From Actinomycetota bacterium (GTDB lineage: Bacteria > Actinomycetota > Acidimicrobiia > Acidimicrobiales > JAJPHD01), in contig JAJPHD010000018.1 in NCBI GenBank assembly GCA_021325455.1, forward strand, positions 1-64,000: a stretch of DNA of 64,000 nucleotides. Direction: 5' to 3'. The position numbers and the translations under genes are program-made. The notes beneath the pieces were generated by a model, which saw nothing but the letters and a program-made list of their open reading frames with translations, searched no databases and was not told the DNA's origin. Of this stretch, positions 52,355 to 60,935 are shown piece by piece. Within the stretch, counting starts at the first letter, position 1. Every line of letters begins with the position of its first letter.

Positions 52355-53947
52355 GTGAGGCTCGAGCTGAGGGGGATCACCAAGCGCTTCGGCAGCCTCG
52401 TCGCCAACGACCACATCGACCTCACCATCGAGCCCGGTGAGATCCACGCCCTGCTCGGCGAGAACGGGGCGGGCAAGACGACGCTCATGAACGTCCTGTA
52501 CGGCCTGACCCAGCCGGACGAGGGCCAGATAGTGGTGGACGGCGAGCCCGTCAGGTTCCGCACGCCCGGGCATGCCATCCGGGCCGGCATAGGCATGGTG
52601 CACCAGCACTTCATGCTGATCCCCGTCTTCACCGTGGCCGAGAACGTCATGCTGGGCGTGGAGAGGACCAAGCGCCTGGGCTTCCTCGACCGGCGCCGGG
52701 CCCGGCGGGACGTGCAGGAGCTCTCCAAGCGCTACGGGCTGGCCGTGGACCCCGACGCCGTGGTGGAGGACCTGCCCGTGGGGGTCCAGCAAAGGGTGGA
52801 GATCATCAAGGCCCTGCTGCGGCAGGCCAACGTCCTCATCCTGGACGAGCCCACCGCCGTGCTCACCCCCCAGGAGATCGAGGACCTCTTCGGCGTGATG
52901 CGCTCGCTCCGGGACAGCGGGCGCTCCATCGTGTTCATCACCCACAAGCTGAAGGAGGTGAAGGCGGTTGCCGACCGGATAACGGTCATCCGGCGGGGGC
53001 GGGTCGTCACGACCACGACGCCCGCGGCAACGGAAGCCGAGCTGGCCTCCCTGATGGTGGGCCGCCCCGTGATGCTGCGGGTGGACAAGGGCCCCTCCCG
53101 TCCCGGTGCCCCCGTGCTCGAGGTGAGGGACCTGCGTGTGCTGGACGATCGCGGTCAGACAGTGGTGGACGGCGTCACCTTCGGTGTACGGGCGGGGGAG
53201 ATCGTGGCCGTGGCAGGGGTGCAGGGGAACGGCCAGACCGAGCTGACCGAGGCCATCATGGGCCTGCGGCCAGTGGCAGGAGGGTCCATCCGGGTGAACG
53301 GCCGGGAGATGGTCGGGCGCTCGCCGAGAGAGGTGCTGATGGCGGGGGTGGGCTATGTCCCCGAGGATCGTCAGCACGACGGCCTGATAGTGGACTTCTC
53401 TGTAGCCGACAACCTCATCTTGGACATGTACCACCGGCCGCCCTTCGCTTCCGGACCCTCCCTGCGGCCCCGCGTGGTGCAGGAGTCGGCCCGCCAGCGC
53501 AGCGAGGAGTTCGACGTGAGGCTGACCTCCATCGACGACCCCGCCTCGGCCCTGTCGGGCGGCAACCAGCAGAAGCTGGTCCTCGCCCGGGAGCTGTCCC
53601 GCCCCATCCAGCTGTTCGTGGCGGCCCAGCCCACCAGGGGGGTCGACGTGGGGTCGACCGAGTTCCTCCACCGGCGCATCGTCCAGCAGCGGGACTCGGG
53701 TGTGGCGGTGCTCATCGTCTCCTCCGAGCTGGACGAGGTGATCTCGCTGGCTGACCGGATCGCGGTCATGTACCGGGGGAGGATCACCGGCATAGTGCCC
53801 CCCGACACGCCGAGGGAGCAGATTGGCTTGCTCATGGCCGGGGCCGGAGCCACCGGGGACGGAGCGGTGCCGCCGGGGAGGAGGCCGGCCGCCAGCGAGG
53901 GGAGCGTCGCCGTCGGGGAGGCCGAGCCCACGAGGCGGCCCCGGTGA
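52355..53947 (+). CDS. Nucleoside ABC transporter, double ATPase subunit
   Basis: The 530-aa protein has two fused nucleotide-binding domains of the sugar/nucleoside (YufO/NupO) type. Domain 1 has Walker A GENGAGKTT (35-43), PVGVQQRVEIIKALLRQANVLILDEPTAVL. Domain 2 (about 255-500) has a degenerate Walker A AGVQGNGQTEL without lysine, LSGGNQQKLVLARELS and LFVAAQPTRGVDVGS, all normal for this family. It powers import of nucleosides bound by the upstream BMP lipoprotein. The GTG start at 52355 follows the lipoprotein gene by 49 bp, and its end overlaps the first permease gene. The C-terminal 40 residues are Pro/Gly-rich. Confidence 0.91.
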   Translation: MRLELRGITKRFGSLVANDHIDLTIEPGEIHALLGENGAGKTTLMNVLYGLTQPDEGQIVVDGEPVRFRTPGHAIRAGIGMVHQHFMLIPVFTVAENVMLGVERTKRLGFLDRRRARRDVQELSKRYGLAVDPDAVVEDLPVGVQQRVEIIKALLRQANVLILDEPTAVLTPQEIEDLFGVMRSLRDSGRSIVFITHKLKEVKAVADRITVIRRGRVVTTTTPAATEAELASLMVGRPVMLRVDKGPSRPGAPVLEVRDLRVLDDRGQTVVDGVTFGVRAGEIVAVAGVQGNGQTELTEAIMGLRPVAGGSIRVNGREMVGRSPREVLMAGVGYVPEDRQHDGLIVDFSVADNLILDMYHRPPFASGPSLRPRVVQESARQRSEEFDVRLTSIDDPASALSGGNQQKLVLARELSRPIQLFVAAQPTRGVDVGSTEFLHRRIVQQRDSGVAVLIVSSELDEVISLADRIAVMYRGRITGIVPPDTPREQIGLLMAGAGATGDGAVPPGRRPAASEGSVAVGEAEPTRRPR

Positions 53948-55236
53948 CCAGCACCGTCGCCACCGAGGAACGGGGGGGCCAGCTTCCCCCCCAGGGGGCG
54001 CGGCGGCCGTCGTTCGGGCGCTGGGGAAGGGCGTTCCTCGACGCTGCCAGGGAGGGCAACGCCGTGGTGGTCACGATCCTCGCCATCGTCGTGGCCCTCT
54101 TCATCGGAGCGCTGCTCATCGCCTTCTCCACCCCGAGCGTGGACCCGAAGTGGGCGCACTTCTTCTCCGATCCCGGCGGGGCCATCGTGGCGGCGGCCAA
54201 GGCGGTAGGCAACTCTTACTACGCCCTGTTCCAGGGGTGCATCGTGAGCCCCGCCACCATCAGTGCCTACCTGGCGGGCAAGCAACCCCTCTACCAGATC
54301 TTCTACCCGCTGTCGGAGACGGTGGTGGGCGCCACCCCCCTGATCCTGGCGTCACTGGCCGTCACGGTGTCGTTCCGGGCCGGGCTGTTCAACATCGGCG
54401 CCCAGGGACAGATCATCACCGGAGGCCTGCTCGGAGCATGGATCGGCTTCGGCCTGAACCTGCCCCCGGGGATACACCAGATCGTGTGCCTGGTGGGCGG
54501 CTTCGTCGGGGGGGCCATCTGGGGCTGGCTGGCGGGATGGCTCAAGGCCCGCACCGGAGCCCATGAGGTCATAACGACCATCATGCTCAACTACATCGCC
54601 ATCAACCTGCTCACCTACCTCCTCAACACGCCCTGGTTCCAGGCCCCGGGCAGCACCTACTCCATCAGCGCCAATGTCGACCAGAGCGCGGTGCTGCCCC
54701 ACCTGTTCGGGCCCAACCTGCGGCTCAACGCCGGCATATTCGTCGCCCTCCTGTGCGCCCTCGGCTGCGCCTGGCTGCTCAACCGGAGCACCATCGGCTT
54801 CGAGTTCAAGGCCGTGGGCCTCAACCCCGACGCGGCCCGTACCGCGGGGATGAGCGTGGCCAAGGTGGCCATACTCGTCATGATCATCTCCGGGGGCCTG
54901 GCCGGCCTGGCCGGGACGGCCCAGATACTGGGCACGGACTTCAACGTGACCCCGGGCCTGGCCTCGGAGCTGGGCTTCACCGCCATCACCGTCTCCCTTC
55001 TCGGCCGGCTGGGGGTGGGGGGCACGGTCATGGCCGCCTTCCTCTTCGGGGCCCTCAACGCAGGGGGCACCCTCATGCAGGCGTCGACCGGGACGCCCGT
55101 GGACGTGGTCACGGTGATCCAGGCCATCATCGTCATGTTCATCGCCGCCCCGCCGCTCGTGCGCACGATCTTCCGCCTGCGCGGCTCACGGGAGGGCGGC
55201 GAGGGCCAGATGCTGTCGGCGGGGTGGGGAGGGTGA
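53944..55236 (+). CDS. Nucleoside ABC transporter permease 1
   Basis: The 430-aa membrane protein has a 35-residue cytosolic N-terminus, about nine helices and the BPD_transp_2 motif GLFNIGAQGQIITGGL, with AVGLNPDAARTAGMSVAKV as the ATPase-coupling loop and a C-terminal GARVTPGLASELGF-like segment (NVTPGLASELGFTAITVSLLG). It corresponds to YufP/NupP. The GTG start overlaps the ATPase stop, and the stop overlaps the second permease start (GTGA). With its partner it forms the membrane channel of the importer. It has a long periplasmic insertion of about 60 residues after helix 1. Confidence 0.9.
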   Translation: MTSTVATEERGGQLPPQGARRPSFGRWGRAFLDAAREGNAVVVTILAIVVALFIGALLIAFSTPSVDPKWAHFFSDPGGAIVAAAKAVGNSYYALFQGCIVSPATISAYLAGKQPLYQIFYPLSETVVGATPLILASLAVTVSFRAGLFNIGAQGQIITGGLLGAWIGFGLNLPPGIHQIVCLVGGFVGGAIWGWLAGWLKARTGAHEVITTIMLNYIAINLLTYLLNTPWFQAPGSTYSISANVDQSAVLPHLFGPNLRLNAGIFVALLCALGCAWLLNRSTIGFEFKAVGLNPDAARTAGMSVAKVAILVMIISGGLAGLAGTAQILGTDFNVTPGLASELGFTAITVSLLGRLGVGGTVMAAFLFGALNAGGTLMQASTGTPVDVVTVIQAIIVMFIAAPPLVRTIFRLRGSREGGEGQMLSAGWGG

Positions 55237-56540
55237 GCCTCTCCCTCGACGTCCGGCGCCTCTCCCGGCCCGGGGTCCTCGAGTCCCTATCCCGGGCCCG
55301 GGCCCGGGTGGTGACCAGGACGCGGGTCATAGGCGCCCTCTCGGTGGGGCTGGGCGTGGTCATGGTCCTCCCCTTCGGCCTCGGCACCAAGGCCGGCGAG
55401 ATGGCCCTGCTGGGCCTGGCCGGGACCACCACCGCCGTGCACGTGCCGGACATGCCCGTGCCGGTGCGCCCGGTGTGCCTGGCCCTCGGGGCGGTGTGCA
55501 TCCTGACCGGCCTGGCCCTGATGCCCCGCCCCCTCAGCCGCAAGGCCGGCAACCGGGTCCTCGGCGGGGTGCTGGTGCTGTTCGTGTTCTGCCTCATCTC
55601 GTGGGCCGCGGCGGGGTCCCACATGGACCTGGTGGGGCTGGGCAACGACACCCTGGTCCGCTCCATACCGCTCATCCTGGGTGCCCTGGCCGGCATCCTC
55701 TACGAGCGCTCGGGCGTCATCAACATCGCCATCGAGGGACAGCTGCTGGTGGGGGCCTTCGCCGGAGCCATCATCGGCAGCGCCATTGGGGACCTGTGGC
55801 TGGGGCTGGTGGGGGCTGCCGTCTCCGGAGCCCTCCTCGGTCTGCTCCTCGGCTACTTCTGCCTGCGCTACCTGGTGGACCAGGTCATCATGGGCGTGGT
55901 GCTGGACGTGTTCGCCCTCGGCATCACCAACTACCTCTACGACCGGCTGCTCGTCCCCTACCAGAACAGCCTGAACTCCCCGTCAGTGTTCCCCAACATC
56001 GCCGTGCCGGGCCTCTCCTCGATCCCCATCATCGGGCCCATATTCTTCGACGCCAACATCCTCCTCTACCTCTGCTACATCCTGCTCATCGTGGTCCACG
56101 TGGCCCTGTTCCACACCCGGTGGGGACTGCGGGTGCGGGCGGTGGGCGAGCACCCTCTGGCGGCCGACACCGTGGGCATCAAGGTCATCGCCACCCGCTA
56201 CGGCAACATCATCCTGGGAGGGCTGATCGCCGGCCTGGGTGGCGCCTACTTCACGATCGGGTCGGTAGGGGCCTTCGGCAAGGACATATCCTCGGGCGAC
56301 GGCTTCATCGCCCTGGCGGCGGTCATCTTCGGCGGCTGGCGGCCGGCCGGAGCGCTCCTTGCCGCCCTGCTCTTCGGGTTCGCGGACGCTTTGCAGAACA
56401 TCCTCGGGATCCTGGGCGCCCCCATACCCTCGGAGTTCCTGCTCATGGCTCCCTACCTGGCCACCATCCTCGCTGTGGCCGGCCTGGTGGGCAAGGTGCG
56501 ACCGCCCGGGGCGGACGGGAAGCCCTACGTGAAGTCCTGA
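55233..56540 (+). CDS. Nucleoside ABC transporter permease 2
   Basis: The 435-aa membrane protein is the YufQ/NupQ-type permease with the motif GVINIAIEGQLLVGAFAGAI, a coupling loop LRVRAVGEHPLAADTVGIKV and the C-terminal GDGFIALAAVIFGGWRP. Compared with shorter homologues it has an extra N-terminal region (about residues 30-130) with three to four helices before the core domain. The GTG start overlaps the first permease stop. It ends the four-gene importer unit; a phosphoesterase gene with its own Shine-Dalgarno follows after 96 bp. Confidence 0.89.
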   Translation: MSLSLDVRRLSRPGVLESLSRARARVVTRTRVIGALSVGLGVVMVLPFGLGTKAGEMALLGLAGTTTAVHVPDMPVPVRPVCLALGAVCILTGLALMPRPLSRKAGNRVLGGVLVLFVFCLISWAAAGSHMDLVGLGNDTLVRSIPLILGALAGILYERSGVINIAIEGQLLVGAFAGAIIGSAIGDLWLGLVGAAVSGALLGLLLGYFCLRYLVDQVIMGVVLDVFALGITNYLYDRLLVPYQNSLNSPSVFPNIAVPGLSSIPIIGPIFFDANILLYLCYILLIVVHVALFHTRWGLRVRAVGEHPLAADTVGIKVIATRYGNIILGGLIAGLGGAYFTIGSVGAFGKDISSGDGFIALAAVIFGGWRPAGALLAALLFGFADALQNILGILGAPIPSEFLLMAPYLATILAVAGLVGKVRPPGADGKPYVKS

Positions 56541-56636
56541 GCAGCTAGCAGCCCAAGCCCCTCTCCACCCGTCGCCGTGCGCCCCGGTTGTGGCACGCTG
56601 GCGGGGGCGGTCACCTGGCGGGATCAGGAGGCAGGC

Positions 56637-58238
56637 ATGGGTTACCGGACGAGATGGCTGGGCCGGGCGGGCGCCGGGGCGGCAGCGGTTGGTCTGTCGG
56701 TGGGGCTCACGCTTTCCTTCTCGGGGCCACGCCCCGGGGGCCGGGCGGCCCCGGCCCTGGCAGAGGCGGGCCAAGCGGCTCAGGCAGGCACGACCACGCC
56801 CATAAAGCACCTGGTGGTCATATTCCAGGAGAACCACTCCTTCGACAACTATTTCGGTACCTACCCTCACGCCCTCAATCCCCCCGGCGAGCCGAAGTTC
56901 GTGCCTGCCCCCGGGACCCCCACCGTGAACGGGCTGTCGGAGACATTGCTCGACGACAACCCCAACCTGGCCGACCCCCAGCGGCTGGACCGCAGCCAGG
57001 AGATCACCTGCGACAACAACCACAACTACGTTCCCCTGCAGGAGGCCTACGACCGTGGCCTGGTCGACCGCTTCGTGCAGTCCACGGGTCCCACCTACGG
57101 GAACTGCGACCCCACGCTCACCATGGACTACTACGACGGCAACACCGTCACGGCGCTGTGGGACTACGCCCAGCACTTCGCCATGAGCGACAACACCTTC
57201 GCTGACACCTTCGGGCCCTCGGTCCCCCAAGCTCTCAACCTGATAAGCGGCCAGACCCACGGGGCCGTTCCCTCGCGGCCCACCCCGGCGGTGGCCAACG
57301 GGACCCTCATCGCCAACCTGCCCCCTACCCATGACGACTGTGATGCCAGCGGGGCGGTGAACCCCACCACCTTGGAGATGACCGGCACCAACATCGGTGA
57401 CCTGCTCAACGCCAAGGGCGTCACCTGGGGCTGGTTCACGGGCGGCTTCAGGCCGACGTCCTACGTGAACGGCAAGGCCGTGTGCGGGTCCACCCATGAC
57501 AACATCGGCGGTGTCCCGCAGAACGACTACTTCAACGGGGAGGACGACCCGTTCCAGTACTACGCCTCGACCAACAACGAGCACCATGTCCCGCCCAGCT
57601 CCTTGGCCATGGTCGGCTACAGCGACCAGGCCCACCACCAGTACGGCCTGTCCGACTTCTGGGCCGCGGCCGACTCGGGCAACATGCCGGCGGTGTCCTT
57701 CCTGCGCGCCCCCAGCTACCAGCAGGGGCACCCCGGTTACTCGGATCCCCTCGATGAGCAGCACTTCCTGGTCGACACCATCAACCGGCTCGAGCGCCTC
57801 CCCACCTGGAGCTCCACGGCCGTGGTGATCACCTGGGACGAGTCCGATGGCTGGTACGACCACGTGATGCCACCCATCGTGAACCCTTCGGACGATCCCG
57901 CCAACGACGTCCTGGCCGGGTCCGAGGGGTGCGGGACCCCGACCCCGGGCGCCTACCAGGACCGCTGCGGCTATGGGCCCCGGGTGCCCTTCCTCGTCAT
58001 CTCACCGTGGTCCCGGGTGAACTTCGTGGACCACTCGCCCGCGGCCGAGTCGTCGGTCATCCGGTTCATAGAGGACAACTGGTCGCTGGGACGGATAGGC
58101 AACCAGTCCTTCGACGTCAGGTCCGGGACCATCGACCAGATGTTCGACTTCAGCCATCCCCAGGCCAGGCGGCTGTTCCTGGACCCCGTCACCGGCGAGC
58201 CGGTACCACCGGGCCATGCCGGTGGACGGGGCAGATAG
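56637..58238 (+). CDS. Exported phosphoesterase (phospholipase C / acid phosphatase family)
   Basis: The 533-aa protein has a signal peptide (RAGAGAAAVGLSVGLTLSFSG) and the PF04185 motifs: LVVIFQENHSFDNYFGTY with the nucleophile/metal region, MSDNTFADTFGPSVPQALNLISG, VVITWDESDGWYDHV, and GPRVPFLVISPWS. Members are secreted phospholipases C or acid phosphatases. Located right after the nucleoside importer, it may dephosphorylate extracellular nucleotides so that nucleosides can be taken up, but phosphate scavenging from phospholipids is just as plausible. ATG 56637 has AGGAGG 5 nt before it; the longer frame from 56577 lacks such support. Confidence 0.83.
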   Translation: MGYRTRWLGRAGAGAAAVGLSVGLTLSFSGPRPGGRAAPALAEAGQAAQAGTTTPIKHLVVIFQENHSFDNYFGTYPHALNPPGEPKFVPAPGTPTVNGLSETLLDDNPNLADPQRLDRSQEITCDNNHNYVPLQEAYDRGLVDRFVQSTGPTYGNCDPTLTMDYYDGNTVTALWDYAQHFAMSDNTFADTFGPSVPQALNLISGQTHGAVPSRPTPAVANGTLIANLPPTHDDCDASGAVNPTTLEMTGTNIGDLLNAKGVTWGWFTGGFRPTSYVNGKAVCGSTHDNIGGVPQNDYFNGEDDPFQYYASTNNEHHVPPSSLAMVGYSDQAHHQYGLSDFWAAADSGNMPAVSFLRAPSYQQGHPGYSDPLDEQHFLVDTINRLERLPTWSSTAVVITWDESDGWYDHVMPPIVNPSDDPANDVLAGSEGCGTPTPGAYQDRCGYGPRVPFLVISPWSRVNFVDHSPAAESSVIRFIEDNWSLGRIGNQSFDVRSGTIDQMFDFSHPQARRLFLDPVTGEPVPPGHAGGRGR

Positions 58239-58341
58239 CAGGCCCCAGCCCGACGGACGGGCCTGCCCCGCCGGAGGTGGAGCCGGCTACCTCGTCCACC
58301 ATCCCGGCGGCACCCATCCTGGCCTGGGACCACCCTGGTCC
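58239..58341. terminator. Two hairpins between convergent phosphoesterase and mutase genes
   Basis: CAGGCCC (58239-58245) pairs with GGGCCTG (58259-58265), and GGACCA-CCC-TGGTCC (58327-58341) forms a 6-bp stem with a 3-nt loop. They occupy the 130-bp convergent gap, consistent with a bidirectional terminator region. No U-tract is present. Confidence 0.45.
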
Positions 58342-58368
58342 GCATCCCGGCATGAGGGTCTCGGGGGC

Positions 58369-60099
58369 CTATTCCCCCACTCCCGTGATGCCCGCCAGCT
58401 CGCCGCGTAGCTCGGCCAGCTCCTCCTCGGCCCTGGCCCGCAGCGCCTCCAGAGGTGCCCCGGAGGGGACCGGGATCACGACCTCCAGGTAGGCCTTCAG
58501 CTTGGGCTCCGTGCCGCTCGGGCGAAGGACCACCCGGGCCCCCCCTTCCAGGTCGTAGATGATCACGTCGGCGGGCGGCAGGTCGCCCGCCGGTGCCAGC
58601 AGGTCCCGGGCAGAAGTGACGGCCCGGCCTCCCAGGCGGGAGGGGGGCCGGGACCGCAGCCTGGCCATCGCCTGCCCCATGGCCTCGGTCGCCCCGGTCC
58701 CCTCCAGGCGAGCGGTCCAGGCCGCGGTGGCGTGCAGGCCGAAGCGGCGGGCCAGGTCGTCGAGCCGGTCGGCGATGGTCCGCCCTCGCCCCTTCTCGAA
58801 GAGGGCCAGCTCGACCAGGGCCAGGGCGGCCCCGAGCCCGTCCTTGTCCCGCACGGCGTCCCCTATGGCGTAGCCGAGGGCCTCCTCGTAGCCGTAGACG
58901 AAGCGGTGCCCGGGGCGCCCGTCGGCGGCCCGGGCGATCCACTTGAACCCGGTGAGGGTGCAGGCGTAGGCCACGCCGGCGGCACGGGCCATGGCCTCGA
59001 GCTGGGAGGACGAGACCACGGTGGTGGCCACCAGGCGGTCGGCCCCGGCCCCGGTCTCGAGCACATGATCGGCCAAGAGACAGCCGAGCTCATTGCCCGA
59101 CAGGACCCGCCAGGGCCACCGGCCGGCGCCGGGGATGGCCGCCGCCAACCGGTCGGCATCGGGGTCGTTGGCTATGACGAGGTCGGCACCGGCAGCATCG
59201 GCCTGGGCCAGAGCCAGGTTCAAGGCGCCCGGCTCCTCCGGGTTGGGGAAGGCCAAGGTGGGGAAGTCGGGGTCGGGGAGCGCCTGGGAGGGGACGTGCT
59301 CCGGGTCCGGGAAGCCGGCCCGGCGGAACAGGGCCGCCAGGATGTCCCCGCCGACGCCGTGGAGAGGCGTGTAGACGACGCGCAGGTCCGCTGCGGGCGG
59401 GGCATCGCCCCAGCCCAGGGCTCGCCAGCGGTCCCGGGCGATGCGGAGGAGGGCGTCGAGGTAGGCGTGGACCACCGTCTGGTCGAGCGCTATGACCGGC
59501 GAGGGACGGGGGGAGGCGGGAAGCTCTGGCTCCCCGGGCTCGGCGAGGTGGGCCACCTGGGCGATGAGACGGTCGGCGGGGGGGATGAGCTGGGCGCCGT
59601 CGCTCAGGTAGACCTTGTAACCGTTGTCGGCACGCGGGTTGTGGCTGGCCGTCACCATCACCCCGGCCACCGCCTCGAGGTGGCGCACGGCGAAGGCCAG
59701 GACGGGTGTGGGCAGAGGCCGGGGAAGGACCCGGGCAGGCAGCCCCGCCCGGGTGAGGACCTCGGCTGCATCGGCGGCAAACCGCTCCGAGTGGTGCCTG
59801 GCGTCGAAGCCGACCACCACGCCCCTCTCCCGCGCCCGGGGCTCGTGGTCGACCAGGTAGCGGGCCAGGCCGGCCGTGATCTGGCGCACCACCATGCGGT
59901 TCATCCGGTTGGGCCCGGCTCCGAGGGGTCCTCGCAAACCTGCGGTCCCGAAGTCCAGGCTGGAGCCGAACCGCTCCTCCAGGCCAGCCAGGTCGCCTCC
60001 GGCAACCAGGGACTCCACCTCGGCCCGGGTGGCGGGGTCGGGGTCCTGCGCCGCCCAGGCTCTGGCCCGCGCCAGGATCTCGGTCGGGTCGTTGCTCAT
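58369..60099 (-). CDS. Phosphohexomutase family, probable phosphopentomutase/phosphoglucomutase (PGM2-like)
   Basis: The 576-aa alpha-D-phosphohexomutase has N-terminal GTAGLRGPLGAGPNRMN, the phosphoserine loop VTASHNPRADNGYKVY, the metal loop NDPDADRLAAA, the sugar-binding GYEEALGYAIG and the phosphate-binding RPSGTEPKLKAYLEV. The length and GTAGLRG-type start match the PGM2/phosphopentomutase branch rather than PMM/PGM of cell-wall synthesis. It overlaps the purine nucleoside phosphorylase stop (ATGA), so I infer it converts (deoxy)ribose-1-phosphate to the 5-phosphate for DeoC. Annotation pipelines would call it phosphomannomutase; specificity is unproven. Confidence 0.87.
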   Translation of the reverse strand: MSNDPTEILARARAWAAQDPDPATRAEVESLVAGGDLAGLEERFGSSLDFGTAGLRGPLGAGPNRMNRMVVRQITAGLARYLVDHEPRARERGVVVGFDARHHSERFAADAAEVLTRAGLPARVLPRPLPTPVLAFAVRHLEAVAGVMVTASHNPRADNGYKVYLSDGAQLIPPADRLIAQVAHLAEPGEPELPASPRPSPVIALDQTVVHAYLDALLRIARDRWRALGWGDAPPAADLRVVYTPLHGVGGDILAALFRRAGFPDPEHVPSQALPDPDFPTLAFPNPEEPGALNLALAQADAAGADLVIANDPDADRLAAAIPGAGRWPWRVLSGNELGCLLADHVLETGAGADRLVATTVVSSSQLEAMARAAGVAYACTLTGFKWIARAADGRPGHRFVYGYEEALGYAIGDAVRDKDGLGAALALVELALFEKGRGRTIADRLDDLARRFGLHATAAWTARLEGTGATEAMGQAMARLRSRPPSRLGGRAVTSARDLLAPAGDLPPADVIIYDLEGGARVVLRPSGTEPKLKAYLEVVIPVPSGAPLEALRARAEEELAELRGELAGITGVGE

Positions 60100-60935
60100 A
60101 GCCGGCCCAGCACGCACCTGATTAGGTCGCCCAGGGCGGGGGCCGAGGCCCTTCCGGCGGCCAGGACCTCGGTGTGGTCCACGACCGGGCCCCCGAGGCC
60201 GGCCGCGAGGTTGGTGACGAGGGACAGGCCCATGACCTCTGCACCGAGGTGCCGGGCAGCGATCGCTTCGAGGACGGTGGACATCCCGACCAGGTCGGCG
60301 CCGAGGGACCGGAGCATGGCGATCTCGGCGGGCGTCTCGTAGGAGGGCCCCAGCAGGCCCGCATAGATGCCCTCGGGCAGGGGACCGCCAGCTTCCTGGG
60401 CCAGTTGGCGGAGCCGGGCCGAGTAGAGATCGGTGAGGTCCACGAACGGCGAGGGGGAGCCGTCCGTGTGGGGCAGGCCGACGAGAGGCGAGCGGCCGGT
60501 CAGGTTCAAGTGGTCGCTGATCAGGACGGGCCCGCCCAAGGGGAGCTCCGGCCGGAGAGCCCCGGCCGCGTTGGTGAGGATCACCGTGGCACAGCCGGCC
60601 AGGACGGCCATGCGGACTCCGTGGACGACGGAGGCGGCGGGATGGCCCTCGTAGGCATGGACCCGCCCGGTCATCACGAGGACGGCCTTGCCCCCCAGGC
60701 CCACCGAGCGCGCCCTTCCCCCGTGCCCGGGCACGCTGGGGGCCGGGAAGCCAGGGAGGTCGGTCACGGTCAGCTCCGCCTGGGCCGGCCCCAGGGTGTC
60801 GGCCACCCCTGACCACCCTGAGCCCAGGACCAGGCAAACGTCGTGGCGGGGGACCCCGGTCTTCCGGCCCAGCTCGTCGGCTGCCAGGGCCGCCAGGGCC
60901 AGCGGATCGGGCCGGTCGATGGGTCGGCTAGCCAC
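60096..60935 (-). CDS. Purine-nucleoside phosphorylase (trimeric, class I)
   Basis: The 279-aa enzyme shows VCLVLGSGWSGVAD, phosphate-binding RVHAYEGHPAA, the TNAAGALRPELPLG loop, LLGPSYETPAEIAML with the purine-site glutamate and VGMSTVLEAIAA, then LSLVTNLAAG with the base-binding asparagine. It splits inosine, guanosine and deoxy analogues into base and (deoxy)ribose-1-phosphate. The Asn in TNLAAG favours 6-oxopurines. Its start overlaps the end of the DUF1116 gene by 8 bp and its stop overlaps the mutase start, so it links the FdrA-type genes to pentose phosphate use. MTA phosphorylase is less likely. Confidence 0.92.
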   Translation of the reverse strand: MASRPIDRPDPLALAALAADELGRKTGVPRHDVCLVLGSGWSGVADTLGPAQAELTVTDLPGFPAPSVPGHGGRARSVGLGGKAVLVMTGRVHAYEGHPAASVVHGVRMAVLAGCATVILTNAAGALRPELPLGGPVLISDHLNLTGRSPLVGLPHTDGSPSPFVDLTDLYSARLRQLAQEAGGPLPEGIYAGLLGPSYETPAEIAMLRSLGADLVGMSTVLEAIAARHLGAEVMGLSLVTNLAAGLGGPVVDHTEVLAAGRASAPALGDLIRCVLGRL

